Below are positions 35,933-46,172 of a stretch of 64,000 nucleotides of DNA, piece after piece. The notes under the pieces were generated by a model. That model saw only the letters and a list, made by a program, of their open reading frames with translations. It made no database searches and was not told the origin of the DNA. The first letter of the stretch is position 1; each line of letters starts with the position of its first letter. Both the position numbers and the translations under genes were made by a program. This stretch comes from Niveibacterium microcysteis (GTDB taxonomy: Bacteria; Pseudomonadota; Gammaproteobacteria; Burkholderiales; Rhodocyclaceae), in contig NZ_CP071060.1 of the NCBI RefSeq assembly GCF_017161445.1, forward strand, positions 2,666,001 through 2,730,000, given 5' to 3'.

Positions 35933-37702
35933 ATGTCGAAGAACGTACTGCTGGTCATGCTGGAGTTCGACAACTGGACGCAAGCGCGCGCCTGGTCCTA
36001 CACCGGCGCCTATGCCTTTCACGATGGTCTGATTGAGAACGGGCACCGCTGCACCCTGCTCCCGGCGCTCTGGGGTCGTGATCCTGGCGCCGCGGACAGC
36101 TACCTCCGCCATGCCCCCACCCTGCTCGATGGCGAAACCTTTGACGAGGCCTGGGTCTGGTGCGTGCATACGCGCTATGACGAGGCCTTCTGGCATTGGT
36201 TGAAGCAAGTCGCGCCGGTGCGCGTCGGCGTGGTGATGGAAAGCCTTTCGGTCAGCGAAGCCGAAGCGACGGAGTTCCCTCAGTTCGCGCAGCGAAAGCT
36301 CGAAGTCTTCGACCAGCTGCGCCACTGCACGCACGCGCTTGTGGCGGACGAGCTGGATGCGCCGACGATCACCGAGGAATTGGGTATCCCCGCCACCTGG
36401 AACGTGGTGATGGTGCCCGAACGTTTTGTCCGCTTCGACGAAGCGCCGGATGTGCCGCAGGCCGCATTCATCGGCAACAAGTACGGCCCGCGCAAGCCCT
36501 ACCTCGAAGACCCCGCGCTCGCACCGCTGCTGACCCGCCCACACCTGCCCGAACGCGACACCGATCTGCCCGCCCGCTTCGACCAGTTGCATGCCGAAGC
36601 CCGTACGATGCTGCTTTCGGATACGCCATCGCGCGCCGATCTGGATGCGTTCACCACCGGTTTGCGGGCCCTGCGCGAGGCGCTGTTTGTGCTGCATCTG
36701 GACGGCATCCGCATGGGCTTCGCCAACGTCAATCTGCCTTCGATGCTGCGCGCCTACGCCGGCCGCGTCACCGAATCAATGGCGGCAGCGACGCCGGCAG
36801 TCAGCTGGTTACCCGAGGATCGCGCCGACTGCGCACGACTCTTTGCTGCTGCCAAAGAGATCGTGTTGTTCGATTCGCCCGAAAGCCTGAGATCACAGCT
36901 CGAACGTCTCCGCGACGAACCCGTATGGCGCAATGAACTCGCCACGGCCGCTCGCAATACGCTGCTGGTCCGCCATACAAGCCGTATCCGCATGCGTCAG
37001 TACCAGACCTGGATCGAAACCGGCACGGCGCCGGACTTCTTCAGCGACATCGGCTACAAGCCCGACGTCGAAGAGTCGCGCTACTACCGGCACTTCTTTG
37101 CCGAAGTGCCCAGCTGGTCGCGCCCGACTCCCAATGGCGACGAACGCGCCCGGTGGGAGAAAATCCAGCAACTGGTTGAATACTCGGCGCCTGCGGCAGG
37201 GCATTCTCGCGAGATCGTCGAGATCGGTTGCGGCCGTGGCTGGCTCGCCAACCTGCTGCGCGACTATGGCAAGGTGCTCGGCACCGAACCCGTCGGCGAC
37301 GTGATCGCACACGCACGCAAGCTGTTCCCGGATCTCGACTTCCTCACCGGCAGCGCAGAAGTGCTGCACTTCCTCGGGCACGCCGGCCGCTATGACCTGC
37401 TCGTCTGCTCAGAGGTCATCGAGCATGTACCCTACGCCTACAAGGATGTTTTTGCCCGCGGGCTGGTCGGCCTGGTCAAGCCCGGCGGCCACCTGATCCT
37501 CACGACACCGCGCAAGGACATCTACGACCAATGGACCGCCCAGTACGGCAAACCGCAGCAACCGACGGAAGACTGGCTCACCGAAGCCGAGCTGCAAACG
37601 CTCTTCGAGAACGAAGGCTGCACCACGCTCAGGCTGGAGCGCGCGTTCCTGCTGGACATCTACCAGATCGTTCTTTTCCAGCGCACTGCCAAGCCGCAGT
37701 GA
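35933..37702 (+). CDS. Fusion of CgeB-like glycosyltransferase and SAM-dependent methyltransferase
   Basis: 589 residues. Residues 1-~370 are GT-like (EFDNWTQARAWSYTGAYAFH, RVGVVMESLSVSE, AAFIGNKYGPRKPYLED, VNLPSMLRAYAGRVTESMAA). Residues about 420-589 are a Methyltransf_11/23 domain: VEIGCGRGWLANLL (SAM motif I near 425), YDLLVCSEVIEHVPY, GLVKPGGHLILTTP. This would couple adding and methylating a sugar, a common way to cap a glycan. It starts 3 bp after the previous gene. The substrate is unknown. Confidence 0.78.
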   Translation: MSKNVLLVMLEFDNWTQARAWSYTGAYAFHDGLIENGHRCTLLPALWGRDPGAADSYLRHAPTLLDGETFDEAWVWCVHTRYDEAFWHWLKQVAPVRVGVVMESLSVSEAEATEFPQFAQRKLEVFDQLRHCTHALVADELDAPTITEELGIPATWNVVMVPERFVRFDEAPDVPQAAFIGNKYGPRKPYLEDPALAPLLTRPHLPERDTDLPARFDQLHAEARTMLLSDTPSRADLDAFTTGLRALREALFVLHLDGIRMGFANVNLPSMLRAYAGRVTESMAAATPAVSWLPEDRADCARLFAAAKEIVLFDSPESLRSQLERLRDEPVWRNELATAARNTLLVRHTSRIRMRQYQTWIETGTAPDFFSDIGYKPDVEESRYYRHFFAEVPSWSRPTPNGDERARWEKIQQLVEYSAPAAGHSREIVEIGCGRGWLANLLRDYGKVLGTEPVGDVIAHARKLFPDLDFLTGSAEVLHFLGHAGRYDLLVCSEVIEHVPYAYKDVFARGLVGLVKPGGHLILTTPRKDIYDQWTAQYGKPQQPTEDWLTEAELQTLFENEGCTTLRLERAFLLDIYQIVLFQRTAKPQ

Positions 37703-37738
37703 CGCCAACTTAATTTCACCCGAACCGGGAGAACCGAA

Positions 37739-38722
37739 ATGAGCGTCGGTGATGCGTTCTATCAGCAGTGCGTCAAGCGGCTTCTGCGTGCGGCTTGGCA
37801 GTCCGAGATTGACCATCTGAGCGAGGAAGCCCTGCGGTGCATCGAAGCATCCGTCGATGAGCTGATCACCACGCGCGGCGATACAGACGAGGTGAAGGAT
37901 CTGATCCGGTGGGCCGAAACTCACCGTGACCTACCCTTTTCGGAGCTGCGCGATCCCCCGGCGGTGCTGGTGCAAGGGCTCTCGCGCCTGAGCGCGTTGA
38001 TCGGGAAAGGCGCGGTCGCCAATCGGATTCTCTCCGCGCTGCCGGTCAATTACACGAATCAGGCGTGGCCGAGTCGCATGGCTTCGATGAAGGCGATCAT
38101 TCCTCAGCACTTTGATCGCCCAATTGCTGCGCTCGAGGTGGGCACCTGGTTCGGGCTCGGCTCCACGCCGGTCTGGCTCGACACCCTGCCGACCGGCTCC
38201 TCGCTGACGCTTCTCGACTGTTGGACGAGCTACCTGTCCGAAACCGATCTGAGCACCGGCCACTGCATCTATCGCGCGATGGACGATCTGGCCGCTGCCG
38301 CGTTCGCCTCTGCCGCACGCACGGTCCGCGATGCCGAGACGCGCCGCCCTGACCTGCGCATCACGATGATCCGCGGCCGCTCAGCGGATGTGCTCGCGCA
38401 GATGCGCGCAGCGCAGTTCGACTTCATCTACGTCGACGCGTCGCACTACTATGCGGACGTCAAGCGCGATCTGATTGCATGCAAGCCGCTCTTGCGCGAC
38501 AGCAGCTCGGTACTGTGCGGCGATGATCTCGAACTGATGCCGTCCCCCGAGTTGCTTGAACTGGCGCGCACAGTGCCCGACCGCGATTTCATCGTGGCGC
38601 CGGATGGGCGAGGCTTCCACCCCGGCGTGATGCTGGCCGTGTCGGAAGAGATCCCGCGCTTCGAGATGAAGTCGGGCTTCTGGTGGGCCACTGGCTTCGG
38701 CAACGACGCCGCACACGCGTGA
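37739..38722 (+). CDS. Class I SAM-dependent methyltransferase
   Basis: 327 residues. ALEVGTWFGLGSTPVWL is SAM motif I, SLTLLDCW follows and IYVDASHYYADVKRDLIACK with DSSSVLCGDDLEL matches the Methyltransf_24 family, which has the YVDAsHxYxxvxxDL signature. About 120 N-terminal residues precede the fold. It probably methylates a sugar hydroxyl in the same glycan. ATG with GGGAG upstream. Confidence 0.8.
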   Translation: MSVGDAFYQQCVKRLLRAAWQSEIDHLSEEALRCIEASVDELITTRGDTDEVKDLIRWAETHRDLPFSELRDPPAVLVQGLSRLSALIGKGAVANRILSALPVNYTNQAWPSRMASMKAIIPQHFDRPIAALEVGTWFGLGSTPVWLDTLPTGSSLTLLDCWTSYLSETDLSTGHCIYRAMDDLAAAAFASAARTVRDAETRRPDLRITMIRGRSADVLAQMRAAQFDFIYVDASHYYADVKRDLIACKPLLRDSSSVLCGDDLELMPSPELLELARTVPDRDFIVAPDGRGFHPGVMLAVSEEIPRFEMKSGFWWATGFGNDAAHA

Positions 38723-38752
38723 CGCAGCCCGTCTGACCCAGGAAGGCACCTG

Positions 38753-39793
38753 ATGCTGCTCGAAATCTGCATTCCGACCTGGAACCGCGCGGACCGTCTG
38801 GCGACACTACTCGCCAGCATCGCAGCGCACCGTGGAGATTGGGACATTGGCGTCCTCGTCTCCGATAACGGGTCATCGGACAACACGGGCGCGGTCATTG
38901 CGCCGTATTGCAGCGAACCCTGGTTCCGCTACCAGCGCCATCCAGCGAACCTGGGCTTCGATGCCAACATCGCCAGCCTCATCCGTTCCGGACGGGGGGA
39001 GTATCTCTGGCTGCAAGGCGACGACGACGAGCTCGACTTCAAGGCCATCCCAGCGCTCTTCGCGACACTGCAGACGAAACCGGCGCTGGTGTGGACCAAC
39101 ATTCAACTCCGGGGCGCCCCCTCGGTATCCGAGCAACGAGGGCTCCTTGATCGAGCGTCGTCGCCCTTGCTTGAAATGGTGCAGCGCTTCGGCTTCTTCG
39201 GTTGTCTCGGCGGGCTGGCGCACTTTGTCTTCCGGCGCGAGCACGCCAACCCCGCCGCAATCGGCGCCTTCGTTGGCAGCAACTACCTGCACGCGTTCAT
39301 GCTCGCCAGCAGCTATGCGGATGCGGAGGTTCGGCTCGTGCATGAGGTGCTGACCTACGTCGCTCCCCGCACCGCTGAGGAGTCGAGTGCCTACGAGGCG
39401 CGCTGGGAGATGCAGCGCGGCGGCGCCTGGGATCGTGCCGTGCTCGCGCAGGCCGCGTGCCTGGATGCCTTCCTTGCGCGCCACCCGGATCTGTCCCCGA
39501 CCCTGTTCCGCATGTACGAAGGTGCCCACTACCCCTTTCAGTTGCTGCTGCTGAAATCGATCGGATGCCTGCTGTTTGCCGGCGAAACCGTTCCGGAAGA
39601 CGTGCTGGTCCGGCTCGCACGACTGTGCGACAGGATCCCTCACCCCAGCTACCGGGAACTCGCCGCGGCAACGCGGGTCCTCGCATCGCAGCGGCCAGAT
39701 CAGGATGCGCAGGCCATCTGGTGGCAGCAATACCGCGTGGCGGGCCATTCAGACTGGCTGGCCGGGGCGGAACAAAGGAGTGCCGCAGCATGA
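38753..39793 (+). CDS. Glycosyltransferase family 2, abequosyltransferase-like
   Basis: 346 residues. [20 protein letters not shown] begins the fold; [50 protein letters not shown] (the DXD metal site near 87) follow. This pattern is close to RfbV-type abequosyltransferases, which attach a 3,6-dideoxyhexose. The stop overlaps the RfbF-like gene by ATGA. Position directly before the CDP-dideoxyhexose genes suggests that it uses their product. Confidence 0.8.
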   Translation: MLLEICIPTWNRADRLATLLASIAAHRGDWDIGVLVSDNGSSDNTGAVIAPYCSEPWFRYQRHPANLGFDANIASLIRSGRGEYLWLQGDDDELDFKAIPALFATLQTKPALVWTNIQLRGAPSVSEQRGLLDRASSPLLEMVQRFGFFGCLGGLAHFVFRREHANPAAIGAFVGSNYLHAFMLASSYADAEVRLVHEVLTYVAPRTAEESSAYEARWEMQRGGAWDRAVLAQAACLDAFLARHPDLSPTLFRMYEGAHYPFQLLLLKSIGCLLFAGETVPEDVLVRLARLCDRIPHPSYRELAAATRVLASQRPDQDAQAIWWQQYRVAGHSDWLAGAEQRSAAA

Positions 39794-40569
39794 AGGCCGT
39801 GATCCTTGCCGGTGGTTTCGGCACGCGCATCAGCGAAGAGTCGCATCTGGTGCCGAAACCGATGATCCAGATCGGCGGCAAGCCGATCCTTTGGCACATC
39901 ATGAAGCTCTACGGCCATTACGGCATCACGGATTTCGTGATCTGCCTTGGCTACAAGGGGCACGTGATCAAGGAGTACTTCGCCAACTATTTTCTGTATT
40001 CCTCCGACGTCACCCTGGACCTCGCAGCAAACTCGATGCAGGTGCACCATCGCCATGCCGAGCCGTGGCGGGTGACGCTGGTCGATACCGGCGAGAACAG
40101 CCTGACTGGCGGCCGCCTTGCTCGCGTCCGGGAGTACCTGGGTGACGAGGATTTCTGCTTCACCTACGGCGATGGCGTGGCCAACGTCGATCTCGCGGCA
40201 CTGGTAATGTTTCACCAGCAGGCCAAAGCCGGCGGCGCCTATGCCACGGTGACAGCGGTACAGCCGCCCGGCCGCTATGGTTCATTGGATCTGGATGGCA
40301 CGGCGGTCAACGGTTTTCTTGAAAAACCGATCGGTGACGGCGGCTGGATCAACGGCGGCTTCTTCGTGCTGTCGCCGGCCGTCTTCGACTACATCGCCGG
40401 CGACCAGACCTCGTGGGAGCAGGAGCCGATGTCGGCGCTTGCCGCACAAGGCCGCCTGACCGCCTATCGTCACACCGGTTTCTGGGGTGCGATGGATACC
40501 CTGCGCGACAAGCAGCGGCTCGAAGAACTCTGGTCAGGCGGCGAAGCGCCTTGGGCGGTGTGGAAATGA
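39790..40569 (+). CDS. rfbF: Glucose-1-phosphate cytidylyltransferase
   Basis: 259 residues from the ATG at 39790, which overlaps the previous stop. [18 protein letters not shown] and [17 protein letters not shown] (nucleotide loop and Lys) are typical; [33 protein letters not shown] and [18 protein letters not shown] are hallmarks of RfbF/DdhA, which makes CDP-glucose from CTP and Glc-1-P. This is the first step of the CDP-3,6-dideoxyhexose pathway encoded by the next genes. Confidence 0.95.
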   Translation: MKAVILAGGFGTRISEESHLVPKPMIQIGGKPILWHIMKLYGHYGITDFVICLGYKGHVIKEYFANYFLYSSDVTLDLAANSMQVHHRHAEPWRVTLVDTGENSLTGGRLARVREYLGDEDFCFTYGDGVANVDLAALVMFHQQAKAGGAYATVTAVQPPGRYGSLDLDGTAVNGFLEKPIGDGGWINGGFFVLSPAVFDYIAGDQTSWEQEPMSALAAQGRLTAYRHTGFWGAMDTLRDKQRLEELWSGGEAPWAVWK

Positions 40570-41603
40570 GTGTCTGGCAGAACCGCCGTGTGCTGATCAC
40601 CGGCCACACTGGATTCAAGGGTGGCTGGCTTTCGCTTTGGCTCGCTCAATTGGGGGCACGGCTCACCGGCTACAGCCTGCCGGCACCGACCTCCCCGTCG
40701 CTGTACAACGTAGGGAGGGTATCGTCGGTCTTCAGCGGCGAGGCCATTGCAGATATCCGCGATCTGGAGTCGGTCCGCTCGACTTTCGCTGCCTGCGCCC
40801 CGGAAGTGGTCTTTCATCTCGCGGCGCAACCCCTGGTACGGGCCAGCTACGCGGACCCGCTGGGCACGCTGTCGACCAACGTAATGGGGCTTGCAAACGT
40901 ACTGGATGTGGCGCGCCAGACCGAATCGGTACGCGCGATCGTGGTCGTCACCAGCGACAAGTGCTACCAGAACCGGGAATGGGACTGGAGCTACCGCGAG
41001 AGCGACCACCTCGGCGGGCACGACCCCTACAGCGCAAGCAAGGCGGCCGCAGAGATCGTTACCGCCGCGTGGCGCGATTCATTCGGCGGGCCCGCCATCG
41101 CCAGCGCGCGAGCCGGCAATGTGATCGGTGGCGGCGACTGGGCCAGCGACCGCATCGTGCCGGATGCGCTGCACGCGTTTTCGAAGCAAGAAACCCTGCA
41201 ACTGCGGCGCCCTGGCGCAGTGCGCCCTTGGCAACACGTGCTCGAACCCCTTCAAGGTTATATCCTCTTGGCCGAACGGCTGCAGGCCGGCGACAAGGTC
41301 GAGGGCGCATGGAATTTCGGGCCCGACGAGCAGGACTGCATCACCGTGGGCGAACTGTGCCGACGTCTGGCTGAGCGCCAGCCCGAACCAGTTGCTATCG
41401 AGCATGGTGCCGACGCCTCGCTGCATGAAGCCGGCCTTCTGAAGCTCGACAGTGCGCGCGCCCGGAACCAGCTGGGCTGGCATCCGCGCTGGCGGCTGGA
41501 TACGGCCCTCGACGCCACCGTGGAGTGGCACCGTCAGTGGCTCGCAAATGCAGACATGCAACACACCACGCTTGAACAGATTGCTGCCTACCAATCCGCA
41601 TGA
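40566..41603 (+). CDS. rfbG: CDP-glucose 4,6-dehydratase
   Basis: 345 residues, ATG overlapping rfbF by [26 protein letters not shown] is the dinucleotide-binding start typical of RfbG, and [21 protein letters not shown] and [13 protein letters not shown] (Tyr-x3-Lys) are its catalytic motifs. Converts CDP-glucose to CDP-4-keto-6-deoxyglucose with bound NAD. The next gene takes this product. Confidence 0.95.
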   Translation: MSVWQNRRVLITGHTGFKGGWLSLWLAQLGARLTGYSLPAPTSPSLYNVGRVSSVFSGEAIADIRDLESVRSTFAACAPEVVFHLAAQPLVRASYADPLGTLSTNVMGLANVLDVARQTESVRAIVVVTSDKCYQNREWDWSYRESDHLGGHDPYSASKAAAEIVTAAWRDSFGGPAIASARAGNVIGGGDWASDRIVPDALHAFSKQETLQLRRPGAVRPWQHVLEPLQGYILLAERLQAGDKVEGAWNFGPDEQDCITVGELCRRLAERQPEPVAIEHGADASLHEAGLLKLDSARARNQLGWHPRWRLDTALDATVEWHRQWLANADMQHTTLEQIAAYQSA

Positions 41604-42922
41604 CAGATCATTCACTCGACGCTGAACGCGCTGCACTGCTCGACGCCGTTGGCCGCTACGCGCTGAAGGCGCTCAGGCAGGCGGATTTTGTGCCGGGCGT
41701 GACACCGGTACCGCCTTCAGGCAAGGTTATCGGCGCCCAAGAGCTGATCAGCATGACTGACGCGGTGCTGGACGGCTGGCTCACCACTGGCCGTTTCAAC
41801 GAGCAATTCGAACAGGCGCTCGCAAAACGCCTGGGTGTCGCGTATGTGCTGACGACCAATTCGGGCTCGTCCTCGAATCTGCTCGCGTTTTCCGCGCTCA
41901 CCTCGCCCCTGCTCGGCGAACGGGCCATCCGTCCGGGCGACGAAGTGATCACGGTCGCTGCCGGCTTCCCGACCACGGTTAACCCGATCATCCAGAATGG
42001 CGCCGTGCCGGTCTTCGTGGATGTCGAGTTGCCCACCTACAACATCGATGTCACCCAGCTCGACGACGCGCTGTCGGAAAAGACCCGTGCGGTGATGATT
42101 GCCCACACGCTGGGCAACCCCTTCAATCTGGCGGAGGTGCGAGCGTTCTGCGACAAGCACCAGCTCTGGCTTGTCGAAGACTGCTGCGACGCGCTCGGCT
42201 CCCGCTACGACAACCGGCAGGTAGGCAGCTTCGGCGATATCGGCACGCTCAGCTTCTACCCCGCGCATCACATCACCACTGGCGAGGGTGGCGCAGTATT
42301 CACCAGCAACCCGGTGCTCAAGCGCGCGCTCGAATCCTTCCGCGACTGGGGTCGCGACTGCTACTGCGCGCCCGGCCGCGACAATACCTGTGGTCGTCGC
42401 TTCTGCTGGAAGCTGGGCGAACTGCCCGAAGGCTACGACCACAAGTACACCTATAGTCACCTGGGCTACAACCTGAAGATGACCGACATGCAGGCAGCTT
42501 GCGGTGTAGCGCAGCTCGCGCGGCTGGACGACTTCATCGCCGCACGCAGGCACAACTTCGCCCGCCTGCATGAACGCTTGCAGGCGTGCAGCGACGCGCT
42601 GCTGCTCCCGGAAGCCACGCCCAATTCGTCACCGGCCTGGTTCGGGTTTCCGATCACGCTGAAGGACACCGCAGCAACGACGCGCAACGACCTCATCGCG
42701 TATCTGGACGAGCACAAGATCGGCACACGTCTGCTCTTCGGCGGCAACCTTACGCGCCAGCCCTATATGATCGGACGCAACTTCCGCACCGTGGGCGCGC
42801 TGCCGAACACCGACCGCATCATGCACAACACATTCTGGGTGGGCGTCTGGCCGGGGCTGAGCGATGCCCACGTTGACTACATCGCAGACACGATTGCGGC
42901 CTGGTTCGGTGTCGGCCTGTGA
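41600..42922 (+). CDS. rfbH: CDP-6-deoxy-D-xylo-4-hexulose 3-dehydratase (E1)
   Basis: 440 residues, ATGA overlap with rfbG. A PLP and [2Fe-2S] enzyme removing the C3 hydroxyl of CDP-4-keto-6-deoxyglucose. It has [28 protein letters not shown] and [14 protein letters not shown], where His replaces the usual PLP-Lys, as is diagnostic for this enzyme. The cluster [18 protein letters not shown] holds the four Cys for the iron-sulfur centre. A reductase partner (E3, RfbI/DdhD) is not encoded next to it. Confidence 0.95.
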   Translation: MTDHSLDAERAALLDAVGRYALKALRQADFVPGVTPVPPSGKVIGAQELISMTDAVLDGWLTTGRFNEQFEQALAKRLGVAYVLTTNSGSSSNLLAFSALTSPLLGERAIRPGDEVITVAAGFPTTVNPIIQNGAVPVFVDVELPTYNIDVTQLDDALSEKTRAVMIAHTLGNPFNLAEVRAFCDKHQLWLVEDCCDALGSRYDNRQVGSFGDIGTLSFYPAHHITTGEGGAVFTSNPVLKRALESFRDWGRDCYCAPGRDNTCGRRFCWKLGELPEGYDHKYTYSHLGYNLKMTDMQAACGVAQLARLDDFIAARRHNFARLHERLQACSDALLLPEATPNSSPAWFGFPITLKDTAATTRNDLIAYLDEHKIGTRLLFGGNLTRQPYMIGRNFRTVGALPNTDRIMHNTFWVGVWPGLSDAHVDYIADTIAAWFGVGL

Positions 42923-43836
42923 CGATGCTGTCCGCGACGCCCAAACCCCGCATAGCATTGGTCACCGGCGCGACCGGTTACCTGGGGCGCCATTTGGTCG
43001 CTCGCCTTGCTGCGGCAGGCTGGACGGTACACGCGCTGACGCGCGCACAGCCGAACGACGTACAGCTCGCGCCCCATTGGCACAGCCTTGATGGCACCAC
43101 CGAGCGCGTCTGCGAGATCCTTGCGGCGATACAGCCAGACGTCGTCTTTCACCTCGCCGCGGAGGTACGCCACAGCCACGATGTCGGAGACATCACGCCG
43201 ATGGTGACGGCGGGCGTGCTGTTCGGAACCCAGGTTCTGGAGGCCATGCGGCAAGCCGGTGTCACGCGGATCATCAGCGCCGGCACTTACTGGCAGCACC
43301 ATGAGAATCGGCCCTACAACCCGTACTGCCTCTATGCAGCCTTGAAGCAGGCGTTCGCCGACGTGCTCAGCGGCTATACCGAGCTTTACGGAATCAAGGC
43401 CGTAACGCTCGAACTCGCCGACGTTTACGGGCCGGACGATCCCCGCCCCAAGCTTATCAATCAGTTAGCGGATGCACTGCTGCACGACAGGCCCATCGAC
43501 CTCAGCCCGGGCGAGCAGTACGTCGATCTGGTGCACGTCCACGACGTCTGCGATGCATTCATCCAGGCGGCCACGCTAATGGAAGGAAGGCAGCCGGGCA
43601 CGCACGCTGCGTTGGGTGTTTCCTCGGCCGCAGCGATCACCTTGCAGACGCTGGCCGAAAGGCTATCCACGCTTTCCGGGCACACGCTGCACGCGCGCTG
43701 GGGCGCACGCCCTTATCGCCCGAGGGAGACGATGCAGCCTTGGCGTCCAGACAATCCCTTGCCCGGCTGGTCGCCGCAGATTCCCCTTGAAACAGGCCTG
43801 CTGGCCCTGCTCAAAGCGCGAGGGCTGAACGCATGA
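42919..43836 (+). CDS. CDP-3,6-dideoxyhexose 4-reductase, CDP-abequose-synthase-like SDR
   Basis: 305 residues from the GTG at 42919 (GTGA overlap with rfbH; an ATG follows at 42925). [20 protein letters not shown] is the NAD(P) loop. [20 protein letters not shown] followed by [12 protein letters not shown] carries the catalytic Tyr and Lys and closely resembles RfbJ (CDP-abequose synthase), which reduces the C4 ketone. The exact epimer made cannot be deduced; abequose, paratose or another 3,6-dideoxyhexose are possible. Confidence 0.78.
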   Translation: MTMLSATPKPRIALVTGATGYLGRHLVARLAAAGWTVHALTRAQPNDVQLAPHWHSLDGTTERVCEILAAIQPDVVFHLAAEVRHSHDVGDITPMVTAGVLFGTQVLEAMRQAGVTRIISAGTYWQHHENRPYNPYCLYAALKQAFADVLSGYTELYGIKAVTLELADVYGPDDPRPKLINQLADALLHDRPIDLSPGEQYVDLVHVHDVCDAFIQAATLMEGRQPGTHAALGVSSAAAITLQTLAERLSTLSGHTLHARWGARPYRPRETMQPWRPDNPLPGWSPQIPLETGLLALLKARGLNA

Positions 43837-44810
43837 CCACCACGTTGAACGCAACTTCCAGTAGAACCTTCATTGCGGGCCATCGTGGCTTGCTGGGCAG
43901 CGCACTGGTGCGCGCAGCAACCACCAACAGCACTTTGATCCTGCCCACACGCGATGCGCTCGATTTGCGCGACGCGGCCGATGTGGAGCACTTCATGCAA
44001 GCAGAGCGCCCAACCCGCGTGATCCTTGCGGCCGCCCGTGTTGGTGGCATCCACGCGAATTCCACCTACCCGGTCGAGTTCCTTGCCGACAACCTCGCGA
44101 TCTATACCAACGTAATCGAGTCGGCGCGGCGTGCCGGCGTGGAACGTCTGATCTTCGTGGGGTCGAATTGCTCTTACCCGCGATCTGCCCCGCAACCGAT
44201 TGCCGAAGCCAGTCTGTTCCAGGGCGAAGTGGAGCCCACGAATTCGGCCTTCGCCATGGCCAAGCTGGCGGCAATAGAACTCTGCCGTGCCTGCAACCAG
44301 CAGTACGGCACGCGCTACCTCGCGGTCATGCCGACCAGCCTGTACGGCCCGGGCGACAACTACGACCCGGCGAACTCGCATGTCGCCGCCGCGATGATCC
44401 GGCGCTTCGTCCAAGCGGCGAAAGACCGCACGCCGGTGGAGACCATCTGGGGGTCTGGTTCGCCCTTGCGCGAACTCCTCTACGTGGATGACTGCGCCGC
44501 TGCGATTCACCTTCTTGCCGATCTGCCGGACGCGCAATTCGACGCCCTGCTCGCCGCCAGCCGCTACCCGGTGATCAACATCGGCGGCGGCACGGAAGTC
44601 TCCATCCTCAAGCTGGCGCAGAAAGTTGCCGATATCGTGGGTTATACGGGCGAGATTCGTACCGACCCTGCGAAACCGGACGGCGTGCCGCGCAAGCTGC
44701 TCGACAATTCCCGGATGGCTGCGCTGGGTTGGCAAGCGAAAGTCTCGCTCGATGAGGGACTGCGACTTGCGCTGGCGGACTATCGGGCCCGCTACCCGGC
44801 AAACGACTGA
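43833..44810 (+). CDS. GDP-L-fucose synthase/ColC-like SDR with catalytic Tyr replaced by Phe
   Basis: 325 residues. AGHRGLLGSALVRAA and VGGIHANSTYPVEFLADNL are strongly fucose-synthase-like (epimerase-reductase of GDP-4-keto-6-deoxysugars). The epimerase residues are kept: Cys in GSNCSYPRSAPQP and His in DPANSHVAAAMIRRF. But the SDR motif YAIAK reads FAMAK (TNSAFAMAKLAAIELC), so the Tyr acid for hydride transfer is a Phe. It may epimerise C3/C5 without reducing C4. It overlaps the previous gene by ATGA and precedes the ColD-like gene, as ColC does in colitose loci. Confidence 0.8.
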   Translation: MTTTLNATSSRTFIAGHRGLLGSALVRAATTNSTLILPTRDALDLRDAADVEHFMQAERPTRVILAAARVGGIHANSTYPVEFLADNLAIYTNVIESARRAGVERLIFVGSNCSYPRSAPQPIAEASLFQGEVEPTNSAFAMAKLAAIELCRACNQQYGTRYLAVMPTSLYGPGDNYDPANSHVAAAMIRRFVQAAKDRTPVETIWGSGSPLRELLYVDDCAAAIHLLADLPDAQFDALLAASRYPVINIGGGTEVSILKLAQKVADIVGYTGEIRTDPAKPDGVPRKLLDNSRMAALGWQAKVSLDEGLRLALADYRARYPAND

Positions 44811-44833
44811 TCCCCGAACAAACGGAACGCGAC

Positions 44834-46003
44834 ATGTATTACGAACTGGCAGCAAACACCTGGGGCGCCGAGGAAATCGCGGCGCTCCACCGCGTCATCG
44901 ACAGCGGCATGTTCACGATGGGCGAGAACGTGCGCCGCTTCGAGGAGGCTTTCGCCGCGCGCTTTGGCAAGCGCCATGCGGTGATGGTCAACTCGGGCTC
45001 ATCGGCCAACCTGGTCGGCGTCGCCGCGCTCTCATTCAAGCAGGACAAGCCCTTGCAGCGTGGCGACGAGATCATCGTGCCCGCGATTTCGTGGTCGACC
45101 ACCTTTCACCCGCTGCAGCAATACGGCCTAAAGCTACGTTTTGTCGACGTCGACCTGCAGACGCTGAACATCGACGTCAGCAAGCTCGAAGCCGCGCTGA
45201 CACCGAAGACGCGCGCGGTAATGGCGGTAAGCATCCTCGGCAACCCGGCTGAACTGCCCACCTTGCGGGCTTTCTGCGACAAGCACGGGCTTTACCTGTT
45301 CGAGGACAACTGCGAGTCGATGGACGCCAAGGTCGACGGCCGCTTCACCGGCACCTTTGGCGACATCAACACATTCAGTTTCTTCTTCTCGCACCACATC
45401 TCGACGATGGAAGGCGGGATGATCCTGACCGACGACGACGAGCTGTTCGCGCTGTGCCGTGCGATTCGCAACCACGGCTGGACACGCGACCAGCCTGCGG
45501 GCAGTAAGCTATTCGAGCGCCGTGACGACGACTTTTTCGAGGCCTATCGCTTCGTCGTGCCGGGCTACAACGTGCGGCCGCTAGAACTCTCGGGGGCAGT
45601 GGGGCTGGAGCAGCTGCACAAGCTCGACGGCTTTACCGCCGAGCGCCGCGCCAACGCGCGCCACTTCCAGTCGCTCTTCGCAAACGACGAGCGCTTCATT
45701 ATCCAGCGCGAGAACGGCGAATCGAGCTGGTTCTCCTTCACGCTAATCCTGAACCCGGAGTTGGATCTGGACCGGCGCCATGTGATGCGCTCGATGAAGG
45801 ACGCGGACATCGGCTTCCGCATCATCACCGGCGGCAACTTCCTGCGCCACGACGCGATCAAGTACTACGACTACGACTGCGTTGGCGAGATCGTCAACGC
45901 GAATACCGCCCATGATCGGGGCTTTTTCGTCGGTAACCATCCCTTCGATTTGCGCGATCGTATCGACACACTGCAGCGTGTGCTCGACACCGCAACCCGC
46001 TAA
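44834..46003 (+). CDS. ColD-like 4-keto-6-deoxysugar 3-dehydratase (DegT family)
   Basis: 389 residues. FTMGENVRRFEEAFAARFGK, MVNSGSSANLVGVAAL, ISWSTTFHPLQQYGL, LNIDVSKLEAAL, FEDNCESMDAKVDG and PGYNVRPLELSGAVG follow GDP-4-keto-6-deoxy-mannose 3-dehydratase (ColD) along the whole length. SFFFSHHISTMEGG has His at the PLP-Lys position, the ColD hallmark, so it dehydrates instead of transaminating. The nucleotide (GDP or other) is not certain, because no GMD gene lies in the window. A 143 bp inverted-repeat element begins right after its stop. Confidence 0.85.
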   Translation: MYYELAANTWGAEEIAALHRVIDSGMFTMGENVRRFEEAFAARFGKRHAVMVNSGSSANLVGVAALSFKQDKPLQRGDEIIVPAISWSTTFHPLQQYGLKLRFVDVDLQTLNIDVSKLEAALTPKTRAVMAVSILGNPAELPTLRAFCDKHGLYLFEDNCESMDAKVDGRFTGTFGDINTFSFFFSHHISTMEGGMILTDDDELFALCRAIRNHGWTRDQPAGSKLFERRDDDFFEAYRFVVPGYNVRPLELSGAVGLEQLHKLDGFTAERRANARHFQSLFANDERFIIQRENGESSWFSFTLILNPELDLDRRHVMRSMKDADIGFRIITGGNFLRHDAIKYYDYDCVGEIVNANTAHDRGFFVGNHPFDLRDRIDTLQRVLDTATR

Positions 46004-46146
46004 GGAAGGTCTAAATAAGTGAGCGAGACGGATGCAGCGCAAGGCGCGGCGCGCGCAGCGACCAAGACATATCTGATGGATAGGCGCGGGAGTGAGCACG
46101 CCGTAACGCAGCGATGCGCCGTCGCAGCCGCTTATTCAGACCTTCC
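46004..46146. repeat. MITE-like element with 16 bp inverted ends
   Basis: GGAAGGTCTAAATAAG (46004-46019) and CTTATTCAGACCTTCC (46131-46146) are complementary at 15 of 16 positions. The 143 bp between and including them contain no gene, are GC-rich in the middle, and begin 1 base after the stop of the ColD-like gene. The layout is that of a miniature inverted-repeat element. It interrupts an otherwise tightly packed operon. Confidence 0.7.
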
Positions 46147-46172
46147 CCAACGCATAAAGGCTTAGATTCACC

